NCBI RefSeq assembly: GCF_007747215.1
Contig: NZ_CP036273.1
Coordinates: forward strand, 186,001 to 250,000
DNA from: Urbifossiella limnaea
GTDB taxonomy: Bacteria > Planctomycetota > Planctomycetia > Gemmatales > Gemmataceae
Length of the DNA: 64,000 bases
Direction: 5' to 3'
In this document: piece after piece, positions 7,793 through 16,206 of the stretch
How the letters are laid out: the number at the start of each line of letters is the position of its first letter
Position numbering within the stretch: the stretch's first letter is position 1
Position numbers and translations under genes: made by a program
The notes under the pieces: generated by a model
Database searches by the model: none
What the model saw: only the letters and a program-made list of their open reading frames with translations
Told to the model about the DNA's origin: nothing

Positions 7793-9268
7793 ATGCAACA
7801 CAGCAGTTCCGAAAAATCCGGACGCGGCGGCCGGCCGGCGGCCATTCTGCTCCTGGCCGCAACCCTCGTCGCAGCCGGGTGTAACCCGCCGGAACCGGTC
7901 GCCGGCCCGGCCGGGAAGCCGCGCGGCGGCGTGACCCTCCGCGTGAGCTGCCCGGACGCCCGGCTCGCGGGCATCCTCCGCCCGATGGCCCGCTCCTGGG
8001 CCGCCCGCACCGGCGCGACGGTCGAGCTCGTCGAGGGCCCGATGTCGGACGCGGCGGACGTCGGCGTGCTGCCCGCTGCGGACCTCGGCGGCTGGGCCGA
8101 CCGCGGCGAGCTCGCCGCGGTGCCGTCGGCCTTCAAGGACGCCGGCCACCCGTACCAGTGGAACGGCGTGCTCGCGGTGTACCGGGGCGAGCCGTACGCC
8201 GGGTGGGGCGCCCAGCTGTACGGGCTGCCGATCGCCGCCGACGGATTTGCCGTGGTGTATCGCGCCGACCGGTTCGCCGACAAGGGTGCGAGTGACGATT
8301 TCCGCGCGAAGCACGGCCGGCCGCTGAGCCCGCCGGCGACGTGGGAAGACCTGGCAGACGTGGCGGCGTTCTTCGCGGCCCGCGACAAGGCCCCGAGCCT
8401 GCCGCCGCTCCCCGCCGACGCCGGCAAGCTGGCCGACCTGTTCTTCCGCGTCGCCGCCGGGTTCGACCGCCCGGCGCAGCGCGAGGGCGGCAAACCCGGC
8501 GAGCAGCCGACGGGCGACGCGCTGGCGTTCGCGTTCCGCACCGACAACGGCGCGCCCCGGCTGACCGAGCCCGGGTTCGTCGCCGCGGGGAAGTGGCTCG
8601 GCGAGCTCAAGGCGCGCGGCGCGGTGCCGCCGCCCGCCGCCGCCGACCCGGTGCCGCTGCTGAAGGACGGCAAGGCGGTGCTGGCGGTGCTGTCGTTCGC
8701 GGACGTGGCCCGGCTGCGGCCGGCCGGCGGCGCCGTGGACGCGCGGTTCGGCGTGGCCCCGCTGCCGGGCACCCGCGGCTACGCCACGCCCGGCGGCGTG
8801 GTGCCGCTGCCGCTGAACTACGTGCCGCTGGTCGCCGGCGGCTGGCTCGGGGCGGTGCGGGCGAAGTCGGCGAACGTGGCGGCGGGGTTCGAGCTGCTGG
8901 CGGAACTCGGCGGGCCGGCGCGGAGCGCGGAGGTGGTGGCGGCCGGCGGCTACGGCCCGACGCGGGCGGCGCACCTCGACCGCGAGCGGCTGGTGGCGTG
9001 GCTCGGCTACGGGTTCGACGCCGACCGGACGCGGGCGCTTCAGGACGCGGCCGACGCCTTCGTGGCCACGACGGTGCGAAACCCGGCGTTCGGCCTGCGG
9101 ACGCCGGACCACGCGGCGCTGACGGCGGCGCTGGCGGCGGAGCTGCGGCGGGTGGCGGACGGGGCGCCGCCGGCGGAGGCGCTGGGCCGGGCGGCGGCGG
9201 CGTGGGAGGCGGCGGCGCCGGCGGCGCGGGAGCGCGAGCGGCGGCGGCGGGCGGTGGGTCTTCCTTGA
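7793..9268 (+). CDS. Lipoprotein, extracellular solute-binding protein family 1-like
   Basis: 491 residues with a lipoprotein signal: a hydrophobic stretch ending LAATLVAAGC, so acylated Cys30. The mature part follows the ABC sugar-binding fold: ARLAGILRPMARSW early, a LYGLPIAADG ligand-cleft segment, and repeated Gly/Ala-rich loops, with FGVAPLPGTRG typical of the second lobe. Such proteins capture sugars or oligosaccharides at the cell surface for an ABC permease, but no permease or ATPase gene is adjacent, so it may serve a distant transporter or act as a sensor. The C-terminal ~80 residues are alanine/arginine-rich helix. The stop codon overlaps the first base pairs of the inverted repeat at 9267. 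Confidence 0.7.
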   Translation: MQHSSSEKSGRGGRPAAILLLAATLVAAGCNPPEPVAGPAGKPRGGVTLRVSCPDARLAGILRPMARSWAARTGATVELVEGPMSDAADVGVLPAADLGGWADRGELAAVPSAFKDAGHPYQWNGVLAVYRGEPYAGWGAQLYGLPIAADGFAVVYRADRFADKGASDDFRAKHGRPLSPPATWEDLADVAAFFAARDKAPSLPPLPADAGKLADLFFRVAAGFDRPAQREGGKPGEQPTGDALAFAFRTDNGAPRLTEPGFVAAGKWLGELKARGAVPPPAAADPVPLLKDGKAVLAVLSFADVARLRPAGGAVDARFGVAPLPGTRGYATPGGVVPLPLNYVPLVAGGWLGAVRAKSANVAAGFELLAELGGPARSAEVVAAGGYGPTRAAHLDRERLVAWLGYGFDADRTRALQDAADAFVATTVRNPAFGLRTPDHAALTAALAAELRRVADGAPPAEALGRAAAAWEAAAPAARERERRRRAVGLP

Positions 9269-9370
9269 GCAGTCGTTGGGAGTCGTTGGGAGTCTGCGGG
9301 AGTGGAGGAGTCCAGCCGGGTTCTTACTCCCCCACTCCCGCAGACTCCCGCAGACTCCCAACGACTACTC
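9267..9370. repeat. Convergent-end inverted repeat of AGTCGTTGGG/AGTCTGCGGG units
   Basis: The arms 9267-9305 and 9332-9370 (39 nt each) are near-perfect complements, built of 10-bp units AGTCGTTGGG and AGTCTGCGGG in tandem; the two arms differ only in which unit is in the middle and in one outer base. The left arm overlaps the stop codon of the solute-binding gene, the right arm the stop codon of yidD on the other strand. Position suggests a bidirectional transcript end. Confidence 0.85.
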
Positions 9371-9608
9371 AGGGCGGGTCGTACCCCCCCGCCGACCACG
9401 GGTTGCACCGGCAGATGCGCCACGTCCCGCGGGCGGCGCCGCACACCGGGCCGTACTTCCGCACGGCGCCGATGAAGTACTCGCTGCACCCCGGCTGGAA
9501 CCGGCACACCGGCGGCAGCAGCGGCCGGATCAGCCACTGGTAGCCGCGCACCCCGCCGACGAGGACCGCCGAGAGGAGCCACGCCGGGCCGCGCCAGAGC
9601 CAGCTCAT
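9369..9608 (-). CDS. yidD: Membrane protein insertion efficiency factor YidD
   Basis: 79 residues with the compact YidD signature: GYQWLIRPLLPPVCRFQPGC, CSEY, and the closing RICRCNPWSAGGYDPP. The N-terminus is an amphipathic/hydrophobic helix (LWRGPAWLLSAVLVGG). YidD aids YidC in inserting inner-membrane proteins. Its ATG overlaps the rnpA stop in a TGATG arrangement, so the two are translationally coupled, the common bacterial order rnpA-yidD. yidC itself does not follow; the next thing downstream is a convergent solute-binding gene. Confidence 0.92.
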   Translation of the reverse strand: MSWLWRGPAWLLSAVLVGGVRGYQWLIRPLLPPVCRFQPGCSEYFIGAVRKYGPVCGAARGTWRICRCNPWSAGGYDPP

Positions 9609-9970
9609 CAGACAGCACCCTTCGGGGGGCCGAGCTTCCGCGCCGCCTGCCGGGCCAGCGCGACCAGCGACGCCCGCACCGCGGCCAGCGTCGGCGGGCC
9701 GCCCGCCCGCGGGATCAGCACCAAATCCACGCCCGCCGGCAGCTGCCCCTGCTCCAGCCGGAACGCCTCGCGGTACAGCCGCTTCACCCGGTTGCGCACG
9801 ACCGCCCCGCCCGCCTTGCGCGACACCGAGCAGCCGAGCCGCGGGTGCGGCAGGCCGTTCTCGACGGCGTACACGACGAGCACGCCGTCGGCCGCCGACT
9901 TGCGGCGGGCGTAGGCGCGGTCGAACGCCGCCGGCGCCTTCATGCGGTGGGTCTGCGGGAACGTCGGCAC
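9608..9970 (-). CDS. rnpA: Ribonuclease P protein component
   Basis: 120 residues. The protein subunit that assists the RNase P RNA in maturing tRNA 5' ends. The family hallmark RNRVKRLYREAFR (about 59-71) and the preceding GCSVSRKAGGAVV are clear; the N-terminal RAYARRKSAADG occupies the usual aromatic/substrate groove. The first possible start is used; Met10 (MKAPAAF) is also plausible. Normally rpmH (ribosomal protein L34) lies immediately upstream; here the neighbour is the DnaJ gene 55 nt away and no L34-like small basic ORF is seen in that gap. Confidence 0.93.
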   Translation of the reverse strand: MPTFPQTHRMKAPAAFDRAYARRKSAADGVLVVYAVENGLPHPRLGCSVSRKAGGAVVRNRVKRLYREAFRLEQGQLPAGVDLVLIPRAGGPPTLAAVRASLVALARQAARKLGPPKGAV

Positions 9971-10025
9971 GGGACACCTGGGGACGGACCGGCGCAGGGA
10001 CGCGGCACGCCGGGGCGCGGTTCGG

Positions 10026-10946
10026 CTACAACGCCCAGCCCACCCCCGCCCGCGGGGTCTGCGGGTTCCGCCCCGCGAACTCCGTGATCAGCTCCCGGCT
10101 CCGCTCGTCCACCGGGCCGGCCGGCACCGTCACCTTGAACACGAGGTACTGGTCGCCGCCGGCCACGCCCTTGCCGCGCAGCCGCAGCTTCGCCCCGCCC
10201 GACGTGCCCGGCGGCACCTTCACCACCAGCCGCTCGCCGGCCGCCGTCGGCACCTCGACGCTCGCCCCCAGCACCGCCTCCGCCAGGCTCAGCGGCACGT
10301 CGAGGAACACGTCCGCCCCCTCGCGGCGGAAGTACGGGTGCGGCGCCACCTTCACCCGGAGGATCACGTCGGCGGAACCGGTGGCGCTCGCCGGCACGCG
10401 CAGCTTCTTGCCGTCGGCGATGCCGGCGGGCACCTTCACGTCGATGTGCCGGCCGCCGACGTCGATGGACACGCTGCCGCCGGCCGCGGCCACCTCGAAC
10501 GGGACGGTGACCTCGGACTCGATCGCCTCGGCCGGCCGCGGGCGCGACTTCGGCCGCCCGCCGCGGCGGCCGCCGAACAGGTCGTTCACGTCCGGGCTGC
10601 CGCCGCCGCCGAAGAAGGTGCGGAACAGCTCGTCGGCCGCGCGCGGGTCCACGTTCGTCCCGCCGCCGGGGAAGCCGCCGCCGGGGAAGCCGCCGCCCGG
10701 GAAGCCGCCCGCGCCGCCGGGGAAGCCGGGGCCGGCGTGGCCGAACTGGTCGTAGTTGGCCTTCTTGGCGGGGTCCGAGAGCACCTCGTAGGCGGTCTGC
10801 ACCTCCTTGTAGGTGGCGTCGGCCTGCTTGTCGCCGGGGTTGCGGTCCGGGTGGTGCTTCTTCGAGAGCTTGCGGTACGCCTTCTGGATCTCGTCCGCGG
10901 TCGCGGTCTTGGAGACGCCGAGGACTTCGTACGGGTCGCGGGGCAT
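10026..10946 (-). CDS. DnaJ/CbpA-type J-domain co-chaperone
   Basis: 306 residues. An N-terminal J domain (PYEVLGVSKTATADEIQKAY, with HPDRNPGD giving the HPD motif that stimulates DnaK ATPase). Then a glycine/phenylalanine linker built from tandem FPGGG repeats (about 75-105), and two C-terminal beta-sandwich domains (SVSIDVGGRHIDVKVPAGIA ... LRGKGVAGGDQYLVF). There is no CxxCxGxG zinc finger, so it is of the CbpA/type II class rather than classical DnaJ. The linker DNA is a direct repeat of GGGAAGCCGCCGCC-like units on the plus strand and may vary in length between strains. It lies upstream of rnpA on the same strand and may share its transcript. Confidence 0.9.
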   Translation of the reverse strand: MPRDPYEVLGVSKTATADEIQKAYRKLSKKHHPDRNPGDKQADATYKEVQTAYEVLSDPAKKANYDQFGHAGPGFPGGAGGFPGGGFPGGGFPGGGTNVDPRAADELFRTFFGGGGSPDVNDLFGGRRGGRPKSRPRPAEAIESEVTVPFEVAAAGGSVSIDVGGRHIDVKVPAGIADGKKLRVPASATGSADVILRVKVAPHPYFRREGADVFLDVPLSLAEAVLGASVEVPTAAGERLVVKVPPGTSGGAKLRLRGKGVAGGDQYLVFKVTVPAGPVDERSRELITEFAGRNPQTPRAGVGWAL

Positions 10947-11082
10947 GTCGGGTTCCGGCGTGGCCGGGGCGGGTGAGGGTAGTTTAGCAGTTGGATGCCC
11001 CCCGACACCCGCGGGGTGCGGCGTTCCGCGCCGCCGTGTCGTAAAATGCCGGCACCCCCATCCGCCGGCCCCGGATACCGCC

Positions 11083-14000
11083 GTGTCGATTGCCGCCGAG
11101 TGTCCGCACTGCGAGACGCGCTTCCACCTCCAGCCGGAGCTCGCCGGCCGGACGATGCGCTGCCCGAACCCCGACTGCCGGCAGGTGTTCGAGGTCGCCG
11201 CGGCCCTGCCGCCGCTGCCGACCATGCCGCGCGACGACTCCACGCCCCCGTTCCGCCGCCCCGAGCCCGAGGTCGTCGAGGCGCAGCTCGCACCCGCGCC
11301 GCCGAAGGCCAAGCCGAAGCCGCCGAAGCCCGCGAGGCCGCCGAAGGTGGTGGAGGCCGAGGTCGTTTCCCCCGCGAAGGCCAGGCCCGCCGCCGGCCCG
11401 AAGGAGGTGGTGTGGACGCCTGGTGCCGACCTGCCGCCGTCGGCCCCGCCCCCGGCCGCGCCGCCCCCGCCGAAGCCGCGCGCCGTCGCCGACTACGAGG
11501 AGCCCTTCGAGGAGCCGGTCCGCCGCCGCCGCAAGCGCGGCCGCAACCTCGGGCCGGCGATCCTGCTCGGCCTCGTGGTGCTGCTCGTGCTCGTGGGCGG
11601 CGCCGCCGGCGTGTACATCCTCCAGTACAAGGGGAAGGTCCACGAGCAGGCCGTCGAGAAGGCCAAGGAGCTCTACAAGGCGGGCGACTACACCAAGGCC
11701 AAGAAGGCCTACGACGAGCTGGCCGCCGAGTACGCCGACCGCGCCGACGTGGACGACTACAAGTTCTTCTCCGACCTGGCGCAGATGCAGCAGGTCACCC
11801 GCGGGCTCACCACGCGCGAGAACCCCCGCCCCGCGATCCAGGCGCTGAAGGACTTCGTTGCCGCCCGCAAGGACGCGCCGCTGGCGAAGCCCGACAAGTT
11901 CGGGTACGACGTGTTCGACGCCGGCAAGAAGGTCGCCGAGGACGCCGCCACCTACGTGCAGGAGCGCGTGAAGGGGTTCGGCGGCGACCGCGGCAGGCTC
12001 GACGAGCTGACCAAGGCCGAGGAGCTGATCGCCGCCGGCCGCGAGCTGCCGCCGCTGGTCGAGCCGTTCCGCCCGAAAGACCTGCCCGGGCTGGACGACT
12101 CGCTGGCCAAGCTCGCCGCCGCCGAGGCCGACATCGGCAAGGCCCGCTTCACGCTCGCGCGGCTCGACCAGGCCAAGGCCCAGCTCGCCGAGCCGACCGA
12201 GCAGGCGATGGTGGAGACGAAGGCGTTCCTCGCCGCGCACGGGCTGACGGACCACCCCGAGGCGCGCGACCTGATGACGAAGTCGGAGGCCGAGTTCCTC
12301 CGCCGCGTGGCCTACACCGCCGACCCCGCCGGCCCGGCCCCGCCCGCCGCCGAGGGGCGCGGCTCGTTCCTGTTCGTGGCCCCCGTCGGCGCCGCCAAGG
12401 CCGTGCCGCGCGGCCAGCTCGACGACCCGCCGACGGTGTTCCTGGCCGTCGCCCGCGGCGTGCTCTACGCCCTCGACGAGGACAGCGGCGACCTGCTGTG
12501 GGCGGCCCGCGTCGGCGCCGACACCTTCGACCCGCCGGCCGTGGTGACGCTGGAGACGGCCGACGGCCCGACGAGTCTGGCGCTGGTGCTTGGCAACGTG
12601 GCCGGGCAGGCGGAGGCGAGCGGCCGGGTGCTGAAGACCGGCGAGGTGAAGTGGCGCCAGCTGCTCCCCGCACCCGCCGCCGGCCCCGCCGCGGTGGTCG
12701 GCGGCCGCGCCTTCGTGCCGGTGCGCGACGGCGTCGGCACCGTGGTCGTCATCAACCTGACGACCGGCGCCCGCGAGGGGCGCATCGTGCTGGGCCAGCC
12801 GGTGGCGCAGGTGGTGGCGCGGACGGGCACGCAGGAGCTGTTCGTCGCCGCCGACGCCCGCCGCGTGTTCGTGTTCGACTGCACCGCCGGCGCGAACCCC
12901 CGCTGCGTCCGCGTGATGGCGACGAACCACCCCGCCGGCTCGCTGCGGACCACGCCCGTGATGCTGGGGCCGCGCTACCTGATGTTCTGCCAGGCCGACG
13001 GCCCCGCGGCGATGGCGCTGCGCGTCTTCCCCGTGCCGGACACGCCGGCGCTCGCCGCCGACGCGCCGCCGGTCACCGACCCCGTCGCGCCCGCGGTGCA
13101 GCTGCAAGTGCCCGGCTGGGTGTGGTTCCCGCCCGTGTCCGACGGCGAGCGCCTCGCCGCCGTCACCGACGCGGGCCAGTTCCGCCTGTTCGGCGTGAAC
13201 CTGCCGGGCAACAGCGACGCGGCGCTGTTCGCGCTGCCGTCGCCGACGCTGCCGACGCCGCCGGACGGCGCCCCCGTTCCCGGCCTCGCCCTGCCCGCGG
13301 AGGACGGCGCGTTCTGGGTGCTCGCCGGCGGGTCGTTGCAGAAGTACCGCCTGCGGCTCCACCCGGTCCGCGGGCTGGAGCTGGTCGCCGACGGCAAGGC
13401 CGAGCCGGTCGGCTCGCCGACGCAGCCGGTGCAGCTGAACCCGCGGCGCGACACGGCGTGCTTCGTGGTGCGCTCGGGGAACTCGTCCGGCTGTCGGGCC
13501 GTGGCGGTGCGGCTGCGCGACGGCGAGCCGCGCTGGCGGCGGCAGCTCGGGCTCGTGCCCGGCGGCGCCCCGGTGGCGGCCGGTGACGGCGTGCTGCTGG
13601 CCGACGAGGACGGCGGCGTGGTGATCATCCCCGGCGCGGCGGTGGCCACGCAGGCGACCAACCCGGCGACGGTGGTGGCGACCGGCCTCGGCGGCACGGT
13701 GGCGAGCAGCCCCGGCGCCGCGGCCGGGCCGACGGCGGTGGCGACGGGGCCGAACGGCCAGGTGTTCACGCTGACGCCGACGGCCGGCGAGAAGGGGCCG
13801 CAGTGGTCGCTGCGGGTGTTCACGAACGGCACGCTGACGACGAGCAGCACGTTCCCCGCCCCCGGCGCCGTGGCCGGCGTGCCGCTGGTGCTGAGCGGCA
13901 ACCTGCTGATCCCCGCGAGCGACGGCTCGCTGTACCGCTACAAGCCGGGCGACGCCTCGGGCCGCTCCGAGCCGCTGGGCCGCGGCCCGACGTGGCTGAC

Positions 14001-14691
14001 CGACCGCCGCGGCGGCGACCCCGTGTGTTACCTGGTGGCGCTGGACGGCGACCACTTCGCGGCGTCGGACGGCGGCCGCGCCTTGAACCGCTGGACGTGG
14101 CCGGGGAGCGGCATGTGGTCGTCGGGGGATTTGCGGTGGGAGCTGCGCGACCGGGTGGCGTCGGTGCCGGCGTACTTCGCGCCGAAGGACGGCCGGCCGT
14201 CGCGGCTGCTGATCGCGGAGGCGACGGGCGGGGTGTGGCAGTTCGCGGCCGACCGCGGCGGCCCGGCGCTGCGAAGCTGGCTGCCGGGCCGCACGGTGTC
14301 GCTGCCGGGCGGCAGGGTGGGTCCGTTCGGCGTGTCGTCGGCAGGCCGGGTGTGCTACGCGGTGGAGGGGAAAGCCGACGAGCGGAGTGCGGCACGGTGG
14401 GTGGTGAGCCTCGACCCGGAACGCGCCGACCCGGCGTGGGTGGCGGAGGTGGCGGAGCCGGCGGTGGGTGCCCCGGTGGCGCTGCCGGACGGCCGCTGGC
14501 TGGTGACCGACCGCGCCGGCGGCGTGACGGCGCGGGCGTCGGACACCGGCCGCCCGGCGGGCGAGGCGTCGGTGGGGCTGCCGGGCGCGGTGCCGGCGGG
14601 CGCCGGGGTGCCGGTGGGGAACGCGGTGCTGGTGCCGCTGACGGACGGCAGCGCCGCGGTGGTGCCGCTGCCGGCGCCGGCGAAGGAGTGA
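11083..14691 (+). CDS. Zinc-ribbon, membrane-anchored PQQ-like beta-propeller protein
   Basis: 1202 residues from GTG 11083, preceded by a TAAAAT box at 11042-11047. Order: an MJ0042-type zinc ribbon with CPHC (7-10) and CPNPDC (27-32); a proline/lysine-rich linker; one membrane helix (about 156-180, LLGLVVLLVLVGGAAGVYIL); a helical TPR-like stalk beginning KELYKAGDYTKAKKAYDELA; then a large propeller of PQQ/WD-like blades to the end, with typical strands such as GVLYALDEDSGDLLWAARVG. The ribbon is likely cytoplasmic and the propeller outside it. Planctomycetes carry many such giants; roles in envelope scaffolding or sensing are guesses. The enzyme activity of true PQQ dehydrogenases is not indicated. 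Long open frames on the opposite strand are GC-rich shadows. Confidence 0.8.
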   Translation: MSIAAECPHCETRFHLQPELAGRTMRCPNPDCRQVFEVAAALPPLPTMPRDDSTPPFRRPEPEVVEAQLAPAPPKAKPKPPKPARPPKVVEAEVVSPAKARPAAGPKEVVWTPGADLPPSAPPPAAPPPPKPRAVADYEEPFEEPVRRRRKRGRNLGPAILLGLVVLLVLVGGAAGVYILQYKGKVHEQAVEKAKELYKAGDYTKAKKAYDELAAEYADRADVDDYKFFSDLAQMQQVTRGLTTRENPRPAIQALKDFVAARKDAPLAKPDKFGYDVFDAGKKVAEDAATYVQERVKGFGGDRGRLDELTKAEELIAAGRELPPLVEPFRPKDLPGLDDSLAKLAAAEADIGKARFTLARLDQAKAQLAEPTEQAMVETKAFLAAHGLTDHPEARDLMTKSEAEFLRRVAYTADPAGPAPPAAEGRGSFLFVAPVGAAKAVPRGQLDDPPTVFLAVARGVLYALDEDSGDLLWAARVGADTFDPPAVVTLETADGPTSLALVLGNVAGQAEASGRVLKTGEVKWRQLLPAPAAGPAAVVGGRAFVPVRDGVGTVVVINLTTGAREGRIVLGQPVAQVVARTGTQELFVAADARRVFVFDCTAGANPRCVRVMATNHPAGSLRTTPVMLGPRYLMFCQADGPAAMALRVFPVPDTPALAADAPPVTDPVAPAVQLQVPGWVWFPPVSDGERLAAVTDAGQFRLFGVNLPGNSDAALFALPSPTLPTPPDGAPVPGLALPAEDGAFWVLAGGSLQKYRLRLHPVRGLELVADGKAEPVGSPTQPVQLNPRRDTACFVVRSGNSSGCRAVAVRLRDGEPRWRRQLGLVPGGAPVAAGDGVLLADEDGGVVIIPGAAVATQATNPATVVATGLGGTVASSPGAAAGPTAVATGPNGQVFTLTPTAGEKGPQWSLRVFTNGTLTTSSTFPAPGAVAGVPLVLSGNLLIPASDGSLYRYKPGDASGRSEPLGRGPTWLTDRRGGDPVCYLVALDGDHFAASDGGRALNRWTWPGSGMWSSGDLRWELRDRVASVPAYFAPKDGRPSRLLIAEATGGVWQFAADRGGPALRSWLPGRTVSLPGGRVGPFGVSSAGRVCYAVEGKADERSAARWVVSLDPERADPAWVAEVAEPAVGAPVALPDGRWLVTDRAGGVTARASDTGRPAGEASVGLPGAVPAGAGVPVGNAVLVPLTDGSAAVVPLPAPAKE

Positions 14692-14799
14692 GGCGCGGCG
14701 AGCGCCGCGGGCTCAAAGCCCCGACGCGCGGACGCTCCGCGTCAACCGCGTCCGTGTCCGGCGCCACGCCTGGCGCTTTCGGCGGCCGCGGCGCGGGTG

Positions 14800-14805
14800 T
14801 AGAAT
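14800..14805 (+). promoter_or_regulatory. TAGAAT -10-like box upstream of candidate TA operon
   Basis: TAGAAT sits 18 nt before the ATG at 14824, with GAGGAGG as ribosome-binding site between. The same TAGAATC string precedes the genes at 41624 and 42118, and a mirrored copy precedes the HEPN gene at 21406. The 100 bp before the box (14692-14790) are a chain of GC hairpins after the PQQ-protein stop. Confidence 0.45.
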
Positions 14806-14823
14806 CGGGACGAGGAGGCACCC

Positions 14824-15075
14824 ATGTCCAACAAAGACGCGATTCTCAAGGCGATCGCCGGCCTGCCGGATTCGGTCGACTTGACCGCGGTTACGAAAGC
14901 TCTTTATCAAGCCGTCGCCCGGGACGGTACGCCGGAGGACGTGGCGCGCTTCCAGTCGGCCATCATCCCGCCGGAGGCGATGGCCGAGTTCGAGAACCCG
15001 CCGGTCGGCGGGATGCAACTCCGCGATCTGCTCGCCGAACTCGAAGCACGCGGCCCGAACCGGGCGGCCGGATGA
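14824..15075 (+). CDS. Small acidic protein, candidate antitoxin
   Basis: 83 residues, unrecognised. Helical in look, with SVDLTAVTKALYQAVARDGT in the middle and an acidic C-terminus (LRDLLAELEAR). A strong GAGGAGG ribosome-binding site and a TAGAAT box precede it. Its stop overlaps the next ATG as ATGA, so the two products are coupled. The arrangement (short acidic first gene, overlapping second gene with RelE-like features) suggests an antitoxin, but no DNA-binding motif is obvious. Confidence 0.5.
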   Translation: MSNKDAILKAIAGLPDSVDLTAVTKALYQAVARDGTPEDVARFQSAIIPPEAMAEFENPPVGGMQLRDLLAELEARGPNRAAG

Positions 15076-15377
15076 CACCCGACACGCCGTTCGATGTCCC
15101 AATCTCAGGCGCGATTTCGGACCTCGTTCGTCGGCTCTACGACCAGGCCGTGTCGGACGGCCGGCGGCGCGACTTCCTCGACGCCTACCGCACGATCACG
15201 GCGCGTCTTGAGTCCTCGGCCGACACGTTCGGCGAGGAACTCTTCGCGCTGCCGAGGCTCGGGGTGGTGGTCCGGGTGGCGCTCGTCGCACCACTGTCGG
15301 TCCTGTACTCCCTTCACCCCGTGTCGCGCCTCGTTACGATCGGTGACGTCACGTACACCCGCCCCCGATCTCGTTGA
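15072..15377 (+). CDS. Candidate RelE/ParE-like toxin
   Basis: 101 residues starting at the ATGA overlap. The C-terminal half reads like the last strands of a RelE/ParE toxin: LFALPRLGVVVRVALVAPLS then VLYSLHPVSRLVTIGDVTY, where the pattern 'V.Y.....R.V.I..V' is typical of these ribosome-dependent RNases or gyrase poisons. The N-terminal half (AISDLVRRLYDQAVSDGRRR) is helical. The diagnostic catalytic residues are not clear, so this is a structural hint plus operon shape only. Confidence 0.45.
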   Translation: MTPDTPFDVPISGAISDLVRRLYDQAVSDGRRRDFLDAYRTITARLESSADTFGEELFALPRLGVVVRVALVAPLSVLYSLHPVSRLVTIGDVTYTRPRSR

Positions 15378-15439
15378 CCATCCGTCGTCAACTACCTCCG
15401 TACAATCGCCCCGTCCGCCCTACCCCACCGGAGCCGCCC

Positions 15440-16168
15440 ATGCGCGCCCTCTCCTGCCTCGTCGTCGTCGCGGCCACAGCCGCGGCCGTCGCCCAGCCCG
15501 CCGACCCGTGGACGCTCGACGCCAAGTTCAAGGCCGCCAAGGCCGACGACCTCAAGGACGCCCCCGGCACCCCGCCGCCGAGCGGCGCCGTCGTCCTGTT
15601 CGACGGCAAGGACACCTCGAAGTGGCAGAAGCGCGACGGCAGCGAGGTGAAGTGGGTGCTGCGGCCGAACGGCGCCATGGAAGGTGTGAAGGGCCACGGC
15701 GACATCGTCACCAAGGAGAAGTTCGGCGGCTCGTTCAAGCTGCACCTCGAGTTCCGCGTGCCGTACGAGCCGGGCGGCGCCGGCCAGGGCCGCGGCAACA
15801 GCGGCGTCTACGTCCAGGGCCGCTACGAGGTGCAGGTGCTCGACAGCTACGGCCTCAAGAGCAAGAACAACGACTGCGCCGCGATCTACGAGGTGGCGGC
15901 GCCGAGCGTCAACGCCTGCAAGGCGCCGACGGTGTGGCAGAGCTACGACATCGAGTTCACGGCGCCGGTGTTCGCGGGCGGCAAGAAGACCGAACCCGCC
16001 CGCATGTCGGTGTATCATAACGGGGTGAAGGTCCACGACGGCGTGCGCATCCCGGTGGACAACACCCGGGCCGGCGCCGGCGGCGACCCCGCCACCCCCG
16101 GCCCGATCCTGCTGCAGGACCACGGCCACCCGGTGCAGTACCGGAACGTGTGGCTGCTGAAGCAGTAG
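15440..16168 (+). CDS. Exported DUF1080 protein (3-keto-disaccharide hydrolase-like)
   Basis: 242 residues. A signal peptide (MRALSCLVVVAATAAAVAQ) is followed by the DUF1080 jelly-roll: VVLFDGKDTSKWQKRDG, GDIVTKEKFGGSFKLHLEFR, GNSGVYVQGRYEVQVLDS and the closing LLQDHGHPVQYRNVWLL. The GNSGVY and QDHGHPVQYRN blocks are strong family marks. Members are periplasmic or surface glycan hydrolases/binders, some acting on 3-keto-disaccharides, and are expanded in planctomycetes. A TACAAT box (15401-15406) with a TTGACC 21 nt upstream may be its promoter; the spacing is loose. Start chosen at the signal-peptide ATG with GGAG ahead. Confidence 0.85.
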   Translation: MRALSCLVVVAATAAAVAQPADPWTLDAKFKAAKADDLKDAPGTPPPSGAVVLFDGKDTSKWQKRDGSEVKWVLRPNGAMEGVKGHGDIVTKEKFGGSFKLHLEFRVPYEPGGAGQGRGNSGVYVQGRYEVQVLDSYGLKSKNNDCAAIYEVAAPSVNACKAPTVWQSYDIEFTAPVFAGGKKTEPARMSVYHNGVKVHDGVRIPVDNTRAGAGGDPATPGPILLQDHGHPVQYRNVWLLKQ

Positions 16169-16206
16169 CGGGCGGGGGCAGCCCCGACCACGACCGTGAG
16201 GGCGGA

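Noticed and set aside
10984-14055. 1023-residue open frame on the minus strand opposite the PQQ-propeller gene
   Set aside because: Composition is Arg/His/Gly/Ala noise typical of the antisense of GC-rich coding DNA; the plus-strand product has clear domains throughout.
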